From positions 62,001 to 126,000 of the forward strand of contig JAJZNL010000001.1 of assembly GCA_021852345.1 (NCBI GenBank): a stretch of DNA of 64,000 nt, in the 5' to 3' direction. Within the stretch, counting starts at the first letter, position 1; each line of letters begins with the position of its first letter. Shown here in pieces: positions 20,577-31,900 of the stretch. Under the pieces are notes generated by a model that was not told the DNA's origin, did not search any database, and saw only the letters and a program-made list of their open reading frames with translations. Origin of the DNA: Actinomycetes bacterium. Its GTDB lineage: Bacteria; Actinomycetota; Acidimicrobiia; Acidimicrobiales; JABEUL01. The position numbers were made by a program, and so were the translations under genes.

Positions 20577-21413
20577 GTGAATGTGAATAGATATACATTA
20601 TGTATAATTGGCTCTGGAAGAGCAGGTCAATCTTTTGCGACGGCATTCCAGGAGGTAGGACATGAAGTTTTCGGTCCTTTTAAGAGGGATTTTATCTCAG
20701 ACCCCTTATTCTTTAGTGCGATCCAAAAAAGCAACGCAATAATCTTTGCCGTAAACGATTCGAATATAGGGTTTGTGGCAGACGAAGTATATGAGCTGCT
20801 GAAAAATCCTGAATCTGACTTAAATTCGTTTAATCCCGATTCGGGGAATTCCAATACGGTTGTCTCTAAAGCAAAACATATTACACCTGTGGCAATTCAT
20901 CTGTCGGGTTCAAAAACTCTGGACATATTTTCAAATTTTGAAAATAGAGCAAGTATTCATCCGCTTGCTCCTCTTCCAGATTCAAAGGTGGGAAGCGCAC
21001 GTCTATTATCTAAGATATCTTTTACCGTAGCCGGAGATAAAATTGCCTATGATCTCGTAGAGAGTCTGGGCGGAAAAGTTTTAACTGTGGATGACGAAAA
21101 AAGAGCTTTTTATCATGCGACATGTTCGGTGGCGTCAAATTTTTTAGTCGGTCTTATGGGTCAGGTTGAAAAAATGGCAAATGAAATCGGTCTTGATTTA
21201 AATGACTTTGTCAAACTTTGTGAATTTTCATTGGAGGATGTAAAAAATATCGGAGTAAAAAAAGCGCTTACAGGTCCTGTGGTAAGAAAAGACTATTTAA
21301 CCCTTAAAAATCAACGTCAAGCGATCGAACAGATAAACCCAGAAGATTTAAGTTATTTTGATTCAACAATCAAAATTTTAAAAGAGATAGCCGAATCGAC
21401 ACAGAGATCATGA
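20577..21413 (+). CDS. Rossmann-like / DUF2520 domain protein
   Basis: LCIIGSGRAGQSFATAFQEVGHEVFGPF; HLSGSKTLDIF...ASIHPLAPL; FYHATCSVASNFLVGLMGQ; adjacent to panC. Confidence 0.88.
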   Translation: MNVNRYTLCIIGSGRAGQSFATAFQEVGHEVFGPFKRDFISDPLFFSAIQKSNAIIFAVNDSNIGFVADEVYELLKNPESDLNSFNPDSGNSNTVVSKAKHITPVAIHLSGSKTLDIFSNFENRASIHPLAPLPDSKVGSARLLSKISFTVAGDKIAYDLVESLGGKVLTVDDEKRAFYHATCSVASNFLVGLMGQVEKMANEIGLDLNDFVKLCEFSLEDVKNIGVKKALTGPVVRKDYLTLKNQRQAIEQINPEDLSYFDSTIKILKEIAESTQRS

Positions 21414-22378
21414 AGATTATAAACTCACCAGTAGAATTCCAAGAGACAATGGAACAAAACAGAAGACAGAATTTAACTGTAGGTTTTGTGCCGACAATGG
21501 GGTATCTTCACGAAGGTCATCTGTCGCTAGTAGATCAATCTAAAAAAGAAAATGACGTTACGGCACTATCGATCTTTGTAAATCCCACACAGTTTAATGC
21601 CCCCAGTGATTTGGCAAATTATCCAAGAGATTTAGAGCGGGATTTAAAACTTTTAGAGAGCAGAGGACTAGATTTTGTATTTGTTCCCCAAGTTGACCAA
21701 ATCTACCAAAGCCAGTTAAATAATCCCTCAAAACAGCCATTAAACGTTACGGTTCCTTGGATCAACGCCGTATTTGAAGGAGCTCACAGGCCAGGTCATT
21801 TTGATGGGGTGTCGGTAATAATTTTAAAATTATTTAATTTAGCGGGACGCTGCAAAGCCTATTTTGGATTGAAAGATTATCAGCAGGTAATCTTAATTGA
21901 AGAGCTCGTTAAAGAGCTGTTTATTCCCATTCAAATAGTAAAGTGTGAAACAGTCAGAGGGGTCGGGGGTTTGGCACTTTCGTCCAGAAATGTTAGGTTA
22001 ACACAGGAACAAGTTCAAATTGCAACAGAGCTGTACAGATCAATGTCAGAAGGAGTAAAGCTTATAAAAAGCAGTGACGAAAAATTGCACAAATGTTCGG
22101 CACAAACAGTCTGTCAATTTATATCAGATAGAATTTCGCAGTTTAAAGAAATTGAATTGGAGTACGTAAATCTGGTAAATGATGGTACTTTAGATCAAGT
22201 TGATTTAATTGAAGGTCCGGTACGTATACTGATCGCAGCCAAAATCGGCCCCGTACGTCTGATTGACAATATGGGAAGTGAAGATTTAGAAAGCCATGAC
22301 TTCAAAGGTACCCTTAGTGAGACCGCAGCAGTTGGTAACTCAAACTCTAAATCAGGAGCGTTTGAAGTTGTTAGTTAA
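21410..22378 (+). CDS. panC: Pantoate-beta-alanine ligase
   Basis: VGFVPTMGYLHEGHLSLV, SIFVNPTQFNAPSDLANYPRDLERDL, FGLKDYQQVILI, GLALSSRN. Confidence 0.97.
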   Translation: MKIINSPVEFQETMEQNRRQNLTVGFVPTMGYLHEGHLSLVDQSKKENDVTALSIFVNPTQFNAPSDLANYPRDLERDLKLLESRGLDFVFVPQVDQIYQSQLNNPSKQPLNVTVPWINAVFEGAHRPGHFDGVSVIILKLFNLAGRCKAYFGLKDYQQVILIEELVKELFIPIQIVKCETVRGVGGLALSSRNVRLTQEQVQIATELYRSMSEGVKLIKSSDEKLHKCSAQTVCQFISDRISQFKEIELEYVNLVNDGTLDQVDLIEGPVRILIAAKIGPVRLIDNMGSEDLESHDFKGTLSETAAVGNSNSKSGAFEVVS

Positions 22379-22472
22379 ATTGGAAAAAAAAGATAAGAAG
22401 AATTCAATAGTTAGTTAAATTTTAATAATTACCCTTAAAGATCAAAATAATAGGAGAAGTTGAGAAAATAAA

Positions 22473-22883
22473 ATGCAACGCAGAATGTTAAAGTCAAAAA
22501 TTCACAGAGCGACTGTGACCGATGCAAATTTAAATTATATCGGATCGGTCAGCTTGGACCCCGAACTTATGGAAAAAGCCGACATCTTAGAAAATGAGCA
22601 GGTTGCTATTTTGGATATCAATAACGGCGCTCGTTTTGAGACTTACGCCATAGTAGGTAAGTCCAATGAGGTCTGTCTAAACGGCGCGGCCGCCAGGTTG
22701 GTTCAACCCGGCGACAAGGTTATAATAATAACTTATGCTGATTATAATAACGAGGAATTGGAAGACTATCAGCCGGTAGTTGTTCATGTTGATGAAAATA
22801 ATTCGGCAATTGACGATAACCTTGTTGGTTGGGCAACCGAAGTGTTAAATCAGAACAGAGACATAGAACCAAATCTTAAGTAA
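22473..22883 (+). CDS. panD: Aspartate 1-decarboxylase
   Basis: [30 protein letters not shown] with the GS self-cleavage site; [11 protein letters not shown]. Confidence 0.97.
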   Translation: MQRRMLKSKIHRATVTDANLNYIGSVSLDPELMEKADILENEQVAILDINNGARFETYAIVGKSNEVCLNGAAARLVQPGDKVIIITYADYNNEELEDYQPVVVHVDENNSAIDDNLVGWATEVLNQNRDIEPNLK

Positions 22884-24481
22884 TGGATGATCAGCTTGAT
22901 ATATTGATAGTCGGCTCAGGGGTGGCGGGACTGACTGCGGCAGTAAAGTTGGCTACGGAATCTTATAACGGCAAACTTAAGGTCGGTGTCTTAACTAAAG
23001 GTGCTTTAGACGAATCTACAACCCGATGGGCTCAAGGAGGGGTTGCTGCGGTTTTGGCATCAGAAGAGGATTCCGTAGATTTACATTTGGCCGATACCTT
23101 AAAAGCTGGCGACGGGTTATGTGACGTGCAGGCGGTGAGTGTGCTCGTTAAGGAAGGTCCAAAGCGGGTTCAGGAACTTATTTCTTTGGGAGCGGTGTTT
23201 GATAAAGGACCCGAAGGTCAGTTTTCTTTAGCTAAAGAAGGGGGTCATTCCAAAGCCAGAGTTCTACACGCTAATGGTTTGGCTACTGGTGCTGAAATAG
23301 AGAGGGCTTTGGTAGCTGCGGTTAAAGATACTGTAGCGGGAGTTTATGAAAACTGGACTGCAATTGCAATTAATGTGGAAAACAATAAGGTTATCGGAGT
23401 TGAAGCAATTGACGAGTTTGGAAACAGAGCTGAATTTAAAGCCAAAATAGTAGTTTTGGCAACGGGTGGAGCAGGACAGATATTTTCGGTAACCACTAAC
23501 CCCTATGAAGCTACAGGTGACGGAATAGCCATGGCATTAAGAGCGGGAGCCTTTGTTGCCGATATAGAATTTATTCAGTTTCATCCTACCGCGCTGTTTC
23601 ATCCAAAAATGCCAAAGCCTCTTTTGTCTGAAGCTTTGCGCGGGCACGGTGCAAAGATTAGAGATAAAAACGGGGACAGATTCGTTGACGAACTTCTTCC
23701 CAGAGATAAAGTATCTTATGCAATGGCCGCCAAGATGGCCGAACAGGATTGCGACCATCTATATCTGGATGCCACCGAGTTGCCCGATTTTGCGGTAAGA
23801 TTTCCGACTATCTACGAATCCCTAAAATCAGTGGGGTTGGATCCTTCCGTTGACTGGATCCCCATAGCGCCGGCTGCACATTACATGTGTGGTGGAATAG
23901 TAACCGATCTTAATGGAGCTACCAGTATCGACGGACTGTTTGCCGCAGGTGAAATTGCTTGCACGGGAATTCACGGTGCCAACAGACTGGCTTCTAACTC
24001 ATTGCTTGAAGGTATGGTATTTGGCGCTCGTTTAGTTGATGCAATTTTAAGCGGAACTACGGCTTCTGATTCTTCGGGGGTGTTGGGTGCTGTTTTGCAG
24101 AATAAGTTTGTGAAAGAAATTAATACCCCTAAAAATCAATTTGTATTTAATACCGATTCTTCAACGAGTAAATCTGAGCAGATTGCTTTTTTAAGAAATG
24201 AACTTCAGTTGACAATGTCTAAATATATGGCAGTCAGAAGAGATCCGATCGGGATGAATAAGGCCTATGAAAAGATAATGGAAATTCACTCGTTGCTGGA
24301 CAACCTTTCGATTGCTATAAAAGATTCCGTCGATTATATTTCATTATGTAATTTAGTTACTCTGTCCGAATCGGTAATTCAATCGGCAATGGCAAGAGAG
24401 GAATCCCGCGGTTGTCATTTTCGGTCAGATTTGCCGTATAATGACAACGTTAACTTTTTGGGAAGGATTGTTCATAAATAG
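22883..24481 (+). CDS. nadB: L-aspartate oxidase
   Basis: ILIVGSGVAGLTAAVKLA, TRWAQGGVAAV, EFIQFHPTALFHP, GEIACTGIHGANRLASNSLLEGMVFGAR. Confidence 0.95.
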   Translation: MDDQLDILIVGSGVAGLTAAVKLATESYNGKLKVGVLTKGALDESTTRWAQGGVAAVLASEEDSVDLHLADTLKAGDGLCDVQAVSVLVKEGPKRVQELISLGAVFDKGPEGQFSLAKEGGHSKARVLHANGLATGAEIERALVAAVKDTVAGVYENWTAIAINVENNKVIGVEAIDEFGNRAEFKAKIVVLATGGAGQIFSVTTNPYEATGDGIAMALRAGAFVADIEFIQFHPTALFHPKMPKPLLSEALRGHGAKIRDKNGDRFVDELLPRDKVSYAMAAKMAEQDCDHLYLDATELPDFAVRFPTIYESLKSVGLDPSVDWIPIAPAAHYMCGGIVTDLNGATSIDGLFAAGEIACTGIHGANRLASNSLLEGMVFGARLVDAILSGTTASDSSGVLGAVLQNKFVKEINTPKNQFVFNTDSSTSKSEQIAFLRNELQLTMSKYMAVRRDPIGMNKAYEKIMEIHSLLDNLSIAIKDSVDYISLCNLVTLSESVIQSAMAREESRGCHFRSDLPYNDNVNFLGRIVHK

Positions 24482-24534
24482 TAAACTGGTTAAGTCGCCT
24501 AACTATTAATTAATGGTTGACGGCAAACCAATAT

Positions 24535-24582
24535 AGTATTTACTGCAAATACGCTATTAGTATTTACTGCAAATACAGTATT
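24535..24582. promoter_or_regulatory. Tandem pair of 24-bp units each containing palindrome GTATTTACTGCAAATAC; candidate operator between nadB and nadC
   Basis: AGTATTTACTGCAAATACGCTATT / AGTATTTACTGCAAATACAGTATT, back to back; palindrome arms GTATTT...AAATAC. Confidence 0.55.
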
Positions 24583-24786
24583 AGCTGAAAAAACAGTGTT
24601 TCTGCTGAGTAATTAAAGTAATTTATCTTTGTATTCAATATAGTAAATTACCGTAGTGTTTCAGTGCTGAAATAGGGTTGAATTTTAAAGCGGACTGCAA
24701 CAAAAAATTATTAATTCGTTGAGGCAGGTTGCAAGTTGGTTTAATTTGATTCGAACAATGTTGAACTTTTATAACAAACAAAACAT

Positions 24787-25656
24787 ATGGCGATAATCTA
24801 CAGTAATTTTGATCCTCCCATTACTGCCGTTAGACGCATTGTCGCATTGGCAATAGCCGAAGACTTGGAACCTAATGCGGATATTACCTCCAATCTGATT
24901 GAGATTGATAAACAGGGACGAATAAATTTGAATTCAAGACAAACGGGGGTATTGGCAGGGTCGCTCTGTTTCTATGAAACCTTTAACCAAATAGACTCTT
25001 CGATTCAAGTGGATTTTGCCTTAAAAGATGGAGACCATATTTCAAAAGGTCAAACTGTCGCATCTATTTTCGGTAACTACTCAAGAATTTTAACCGCCGA
25101 AAGAACGGCACTCAACTTTTTAAGCCATCTTTCAGGAGTGGCTACACTCACGGACGCATACTGTACGGCTGCAAAAAAGGGATATGAAAACGTAAAGGTA
25201 TTAGATACCAGAAAAACGACTCCGGGATTACGGGCCTTAGAAAAAGCTGCCGTTAGGGCGGGCGGAGGTGTAAATCATCGAGGGAATCTGTCTGAAGCCG
25301 TTTTAATAAAAGATAATCATTTGGGCGAAATAACTGTAATTCAAGCAATTGAGCGTGTGCGTTCTCAGTGGCCCACAAGAATGATTGAGGTGGAGTGCGA
25401 CAGTTTGGATCAAGTCGAAACTGCTCTTAAAGCCAACGTAACAGTAGTTATGTTAGACAATATGTCCTATGACGACATTGTCAAAGCCGTAGAGATGGTT
25501 AAAAGTTCTTCTTCTAATTCGTTGGTAGAGGTCTCGGGGGGAGTGTCTTTGGACACGATTGAAAAACTGGCGTCTTCAAGGTGTGATTTAATTAGCGTAG
25601 GCGCGCTTACTCATTCGGCTCCGATAGTGGATTTCGGATTTGATCTGATAGATTGA
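24787..25656 (+). CDS. nadC: Nicotinate-nucleotide pyrophosphorylase (carboxylating)
   Basis: ALAIAEDLEPNADITSNL, TAERTALNFLSHLSGVATLT, LDTRKTTPGLRALEKAAVRAGGGVNHRGNLSEAVLIKDNHL. Confidence 0.97.
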   Translation: MAIIYSNFDPPITAVRRIVALAIAEDLEPNADITSNLIEIDKQGRINLNSRQTGVLAGSLCFYETFNQIDSSIQVDFALKDGDHISKGQTVASIFGNYSRILTAERTALNFLSHLSGVATLTDAYCTAAKKGYENVKVLDTRKTTPGLRALEKAAVRAGGGVNHRGNLSEAVLIKDNHLGEITVIQAIERVRSQWPTRMIEVECDSLDQVETALKANVTVVMLDNMSYDDIVKAVEMVKSSSSNSLVEVSGGVSLDTIEKLASSRCDLISVGALTHSAPIVDFGFDLID

Positions 25657-25664
25657 GGTTTTAA

Positions 25665-26444
25665 ATGTTGTTGGCTATAGATGTCGGAAATACGCAGACG
25701 GTTGTCGGAATATTTGAAAATGCACAGAATGATACTCTCATTGAACATTGGAGGCTATCGACTGTGGTTGATCGAACCGCAGATGAGTATGCACTTTTGA
25801 TAGCTCAATTCTTAAGCTTGGCAGATATGTCACTTTCTGATATAAAAGGTATTGCCTATTCGTCGTCCGTGCCTCAGGTTACCTCAGAGATCAGGAAAGC
25901 GGCAACCAGATGGATTAAAGCGCCCCTAATCGTAGTTGAGCCGGGTATAAAAACCGGCATGCCTATTCTTTATGACAACCCAAAGGAAGTCGGAGCAGAC
26001 CGAATTACCAATTCGGTTGCGGCTTTTGACAGATTTGGTGGACCTACTATTGTAGTTGATTTAGGAACGGCAACTACCTTCGATGCTATATCACAAAAAG
26101 GAGAATATCTCGGCGGTGCTATAACTCCGGGAATACAGATTTCAATGGAAGCACTGTTTAGCGAAGCGGCCGCACTTCGTTCCGTTGAGCTGATAGAGCC
26201 TAAAAGAGTTATAGGAAAATCTACTGTCGAGTCGCTTCAGTCCGGTGCAATATTTGGTTTTGTCGCACAGGTTGACGGAATTTGCCAAAAGTTTGAAGAG
26301 GAGTTGGGCAAATGCACGGTAGTGGCAACAGGCGGTTTGGCTACTCTTATAACTGACTTATCTAAAGAGGTTGATCATTTTGATCCTTGGCTGACTTTGC
26401 ACGGACTAAGAATTATTTTTAGTAGAAATATGGATTTAGATTAA
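25665..26444 (+). CDS. coaX: Type III pantothenate kinase
   Basis: MLLAIDVGNTQTVVGIF, EVGADRITNSVAAF, IVVDLGTATTFDAIS, YLGGAITPGIQIS. Confidence 0.96.
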   Translation: MLLAIDVGNTQTVVGIFENAQNDTLIEHWRLSTVVDRTADEYALLIAQFLSLADMSLSDIKGIAYSSSVPQVTSEIRKAATRWIKAPLIVVEPGIKTGMPILYDNPKEVGADRITNSVAAFDRFGGPTIVVDLGTATTFDAISQKGEYLGGAITPGIQISMEALFSEAAALRSVELIEPKRVIGKSTVESLQSGAIFGFVAQVDGICQKFEEELGKCTVVATGGLATLITDLSKEVDHFDPWLTLHGLRIIFSRNMDLD

Positions 26445-26445
26445 A

Positions 26446-27882
26446 ATGAGCGACAGTATTCCGTATAGATTTGACAAGACTCACGATATTTTAGACTTAC
26501 GTCAAAAATACGAAGGCAAAATCGAACCCGGCGAAACCACTGAAGACTATGTTACGATAGCTGGAAGACTTATGTTGTCTAGGCCGCAGGGTAAGATATT
26601 TTTTGGTAACTTAACTGACTGGACGGGTACAGTTCAACTCTTTGCTCAAGAAAATTCCTTAGTTAACTTCAGAGATTTAACCAAAATGTCTTTAGGGGAT
26701 TGGATAGGTGCAAGCGGTTATATGATGAGAACTAAAAAAGGCGAACTGTCAGTTAAGTTAAATTCATTTGTTCCGTTAGCATTTACCAAACATGGATTTG
26801 GAGACAAGTATAAAGGTATAACCGATACCGATTTGCGCTATAGACACAGGGAAGTGGATCTTTGGGCAAACGAAAGTACGCTGAAGGTATTTTTGGCTCG
26901 TTCAAAAGTTATATCTTACATAAGGGGATACTTGCAAGACAAAGGTTTTGTTGAAGTGGAAACTCCTATTTTAAATAAGATTGCTGGAGGTGCAACCGCC
27001 AAACCTTTTGTAACGTACCATAATTCTTTGGGAACTGATTTTTATTTGAGGATTGCTCCCGAACTCTATCTCAAAAGATTAGTCGTCGGTGGCTTTGAAA
27101 AGGTATTTGAAATCGGCAGGGTTTTTCGGAACGAAGGTTTGTCCACAAGGCATAATCCAGAGTTCACTTTGCTTGAACTTTATCAGGCTTATGTTGACTA
27201 CACCGACCTGATGGTTCTGTGTGAAAATTTGATATATGAATTGGCTCTTATGCTTAATGGTACTTCCGAAGTTGCCGTCGGCAACAAGTTAATTGATTTA
27301 AAGCCTCCTTTTAGAAGAGCGACTATGGAAGAGCTTATCTTTGAATCAATTAATGAAAGAGTCAATGTTCATATACCTTTAAATGTGTTGCACGAGATTG
27401 CAAAAAAGCATAATGTTACGTATGATGAAAGTTGGAAGTCAGGTAAGTTAGTCCTTGAAATATACGAAAAAACCACAGAGTCGGATTTAGAAGGTCCGGT
27501 ATTTGTTCTCGACTATCCCAAAGAAGTTTCACCGCTTGCTAGAACTCATAGAGATGACGAACTATTGGTTGAAAGATTTGAATGTATAATTGCAGGTCGG
27601 GAATTGAGCAACGCCTTTAGTGAATTAAATGACCCCAAAGACCAACTTGAAAGAATGACTGATCAAGCCAGGCAAAAAAAGCAAGGGGACTCTGAGGCGA
27701 TGGATGTTGATTACGATTACGTGAGGGCGCTAGAACATGGATTACCGCCTACTGGAGGCTTGGGAATCGGAATTGACAGGTTGGTAATGTTGTTAACGGG
27801 CGCAACGGCGATCAGAGACGTAATATTATTTCCAACCTTAAAACCTGTTGAAGCGGAGTTCGACGGCGACAGTGAAAACTGA
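26446..27882 (+). CDS. lysS: Lysyl-tRNA synthetase, class II
   Basis: DLRYRHREVDLWAN, FVEVETPIL, GGATAKPFVTYHNSLGTDFYLRIAPELYLKRLVVGGFEKVFEIGRVFRNEG, GLPPTGGLGIGIDRLVMLLT. Confidence 0.96.
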   Translation: MSDSIPYRFDKTHDILDLRQKYEGKIEPGETTEDYVTIAGRLMLSRPQGKIFFGNLTDWTGTVQLFAQENSLVNFRDLTKMSLGDWIGASGYMMRTKKGELSVKLNSFVPLAFTKHGFGDKYKGITDTDLRYRHREVDLWANESTLKVFLARSKVISYIRGYLQDKGFVEVETPILNKIAGGATAKPFVTYHNSLGTDFYLRIAPELYLKRLVVGGFEKVFEIGRVFRNEGLSTRHNPEFTLLELYQAYVDYTDLMVLCENLIYELALMLNGTSEVAVGNKLIDLKPPFRRATMEELIFESINERVNVHIPLNVLHEIAKKHNVTYDESWKSGKLVLEIYEKTTESDLEGPVFVLDYPKEVSPLARTHRDDELLVERFECIIAGRELSNAFSELNDPKDQLERMTDQARQKKQGDSEAMDVDYDYVRALEHGLPPTGGLGIGIDRLVMLLTGATAIRDVILFPTLKPVEAEFDGDSEN

Positions 27883-27918
27883 TTATTTCATTTGTCTTAA
27901 GTTATAAGAGGGTTTAAA

Positions 27919-28773
27919 TTGATAGATTTGCACGTACACTCTAATTATTCCGATGGTTCCTGCGACGTCAGAGAAATTGCTGAGATTGCAGTCGATTTGA
28001 ATCTTAAAGCAATTGCTTTGACCGATCATGATCGTGTGGATGGAGTAGATGAACTTAAGAATTTTCTTAAACATACGCAAGTTGAATTGGTTTCGGGTAT
28101 GGAGATATCTGTTCAGTGTGGATTCGATAATTCCGTTGCTACAGATAAGTCCGCACATGTATTGTTGTATTTTATAGATCCGAACAATTCAGATTTAATT
28201 TATGAAACAAAAAAGTTGCAACAAGATAGAGAGACCAGAAACGACAGGCTCATTGAATCATTGAATTCCTGCGGTGTTAAAGTAACCTTAAAGGACATTG
28301 CTACAATAGCCAAAAATAAGGGTATCGGCAGACCTCATTTTGCTAGGTATTTGGTAGATAATAGATATTGTTCTACCATGGATGAAGCATTTGTAGAATA
28401 TCTTGGTACGACAGGTAGAGCGTATATTCCTAAAGCCCGTTTAAATTTAAATGACGGAGTCAGAATTGCCAAAATGGCTGGTGGTTTAGCGGTATTGGCT
28501 CATCCTTTTACCGTGTCTGAAGATTTAACTGAATTGGATGCCTTATTTGGTCAATTAAAGGAGATCGGATTTGAAGGCATTGAAGCCTACTACGGCAGAT
28601 ACACTAATACAGGCAGAAAGAGTCTGATTGATTTGGCTCAAAAGCACGGATTGGTTGCAACTGGGGGGTCGGATTTTCACGGAAGTTTTAAAGCGGATCT
28701 TTTCATAGGAACAGGAACAGGCGATCTGGCGGTGGATGATTCGATATTAGATCTGCTAAAGGCTAGACTTTGA
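27919..28773 (+). CDS. PHP-domain phosphoesterase
   Basis: MIDLHVHSNYSDGSCDVREIAEIA, ALTDHDRVDGV, GMEISVQ, AVLAHPF, GSDFHGS. Confidence 0.95.
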   Translation: MIDLHVHSNYSDGSCDVREIAEIAVDLNLKAIALTDHDRVDGVDELKNFLKHTQVELVSGMEISVQCGFDNSVATDKSAHVLLYFIDPNNSDLIYETKKLQQDRETRNDRLIESLNSCGVKVTLKDIATIAKNKGIGRPHFARYLVDNRYCSTMDEAFVEYLGTTGRAYIPKARLNLNDGVRIAKMAGGLAVLAHPFTVSEDLTELDALFGQLKEIGFEGIEAYYGRYTNTGRKSLIDLAQKHGLVATGGSDFHGSFKADLFIGTGTGDLAVDDSILDLLKARL

Positions 28774-28955
28774 TTTGGTGTTTAAGTCGGTTTAAATCGT
28801 TGTTAGTTACCGTATCGTAATAAATTTGCTGAAGACAGTTAAAACGATATCACGGTTTTTGTTAAAGATAGTCTAAAATTCGGGCGCATTTAAGAGTTGC
28901 ATAAGGTAGTTGGAGCTTATACTGTTGCACGATACGTTTTCCGCTTGGTTGAGTT

Positions 28956-31900
28956 TTGTTGTACTTAAAAATTAAGAATTCAAGGTTCTTTAAGTTTTTG
29001 TCGGGATCAAACGCTACGCCGTATATATTTATGGCGGCTTTGTGTTACGTACCCATTCTGTTGACGAAACCGGGTGTGATATCTGTCGATTCCAAACAGT
29101 ATCTTTACTTGGATCCAAAGAACTATTTAATTCAAGCTGCTTCCATATGGTCTCCCAATGTCGACATGGGAACTGTTACCCATCAGATAATTGGTTTCTT
29201 AATGCCAATGGGTGAATGGTTTTGGTTGTTCAGCGTATTGCACGTCCCCGTTTTTCTGGCTCAAAGGTTGTGGTTGGGCAGCGTTTATTTTATGTCGGGT
29301 GCTGGAGTCTACTATTTCTGTAAAACCATAGGACTTTCAAATTCCGGTTCGTTTTTATCAGGACTGGTTTACATGTTTTCACCTTACATGTTCCAATATG
29401 AGATATCGATGTCGGATCTGTTAGCTCCGATGGCCGCACTTGGGTGGATGATGGCATTTACCTATAAGGCTCTCAAAACTGGTAAAAACAGATACTGCCT
29501 ATTGTTTGCTGTAGCCGTGGCCTTATCTGGCACAATTAATGCAACCTCTTTTATATATGTTGCACTCGGGCCGGTAATTTTGACTCTATACGCCGTTATT
29601 GTACGTGACTCGACGCTAAGACGCGCGTTTTGGGTTTCAATTAAAATATTGGGATTGTCGCTTTTAGTTTCACTCTACTGGATAGAGGGTTTGGTCGTTG
29701 AAGGTGCGTATGGCGTTAATATACTGAAACTATCGGAAAGCCTAACGGCGATTAGCGCTACGTCTTCTCCTGCCGAAGTATTTCGAGGGTTGGGCTACTG
29801 GTATTTTTATGCTTCGGATTCTTATGGACCGATAGTTAAAGCCTCCGTTGAGTATCAAACCTGGACGTGGCTTATATTTCTTTCATTTTTAATTCCGGCA
29901 ATCAGTATTATCTCTGCAGTATTTATAAAGTGGCGCTACAAAGGTTTAAGTCTTACCCTTATCGTAATTGGAATGATTGTTAGCGTGGGCTTGTATCCGT
30001 TAAACAACCCGTCATTTTTCGGTTCTAAAATTGAAAATTTTATGAATACTACGGAAATAGGGTTGGCTCTTCGGTCCTCCACGAGAGCGACGCCCCTTGT
30101 AGTTTTGGGAATTGCAATGCTTATAGGGGCCCTGGCAAACTTAATCAAGCTTAGATCGGTTGAAACTGGATTCGTTTTTGTTGTAGTTATGACTTTGATT
30201 GCGGTTTTTAATACACCAGGGGTATTCTTGGGGGAAACCGTAACATCCAATATGGCCAGAGGTCCAATTCCGTCATATTGGTATCAGGCCGGAAAGTATT
30301 TAAATACCAAAAGCAATATGACAAGGGTGATTCAGGTGCCAGGGCAACCTTTTGAAACCTACAATTTTGGAACCACAATCGACCCCATTCTTCCCGGATT
30401 GACAAACCGACCCACCGTTGAAAGAAGACAGGTACCGCTTGGATCCAATTTTGGGGTAAATTTGCTGGATAATTTTGATAACACAATCCAACGGTCAAAT
30501 TTAAATCCCAACGGGTTGGCTGCGGTGTTGAGGTTGATGAGCGCAGGCGATATGCTTGTGACTAACGACTTGGCATACGAGAGATATCAGTTACCGTCAC
30601 CTCCTACGACCATGAAACTATTTCAGTCCGATTTGCCTGGTTTTTCGGCACCGAAAACTTTTGGTACCAAAACTACAAATTATCCCACCTTTAATCTTCC
30701 CTACTATGACACTCAAACTTTGGCCACTCCGTTTAATGAATATAAGCAGTACCCTTTGGTGGACTATCCTGTAAATAATGCCCGGCCAATAGTCAGATTA
30801 GAATCGGCACAGAATCCCTTAATCATAGACGGCGATGGACTAGGCGTAATTGAAGCCGCCAATGCGGGGCTATTAAATAACAACCCCACGATATTCTATT
30901 CAGCTTCAATGACACCCGCTAAAATTCGGGCGATGGCCAACAAAAATGCCACTTTAGTGGTTACGGATTCAAATAGAAAACAGACAAAGATATGGTCGAC
31001 ATTTCTTGATCAAAATGGCGAAATAGAGACGGCAGCTCAAAACTTTGCCAATGCAAACAATAATCAAACAGATTTTAATATTTTCCCAAACGGAACAAAC
31101 TCAACGAGGACTGTAGTCTCATATGAAAATGTTAAGTCCATCTCGGCATCTTCTTACGGATATCCCTACGGCTTTGCACCTGAATTCAGGCCGTATGCGG
31201 CCTTTGATTCAAACTTAAACACCGGCTGGATGACAGGCGCTTTAGCCGATCCCGTAGGTCAGTGGATTAAAGTAAATTTAAACAAACCTGTAGTATCGGA
31301 TCAAATTCTCTTAAATCAAATGCTGGCTTCGGCTCCAGATCGGTGGATATCAAAAGTAAAGGTCAGCCTTGATTTAAACTCCAAATCGGTCAGAAACTTT
31401 ACTGTTAATTTAAAGGCACAATCTTTGGCTCAAATAGGTCAAAAGATAGTATTTCCAATTACAAAGTTTGATTCCGTAAAGATTACAATTGCGGGGATAC
31501 ATAACGTCTCTTCATTTCCGATCTCAGATGTGGGATTCAGTCAAATTAACATAAATAATATATCCGCCGGTGAAGTTGTCGTTCCGCCATCTGACCTATT
31601 AAAGGCAGTCGGAAAGATGAGTTCTTCCCTACGGTTGGTCTATATTTTCAGTAGACAGACAGTGGGATCAGGTCTGTCACGAGTCTCCCCTGAGACCAAC
31701 ATAGTAAGACAGATGAATGTACCGACATCCAGACTGTTTTCAATTTCGGGAACTGCTACGTTGTCAACTTCGGTATCGGACTCTAGGGTCAATTCAATAC
31801 TGTACTCAAATGCCGCGACAAAAGGCAATATATTGCAGACAGATTCTAATTCAAAACTGAAAGGCGATTTAAGTGCATATTCGGGTTCTGTCGTAACTGG

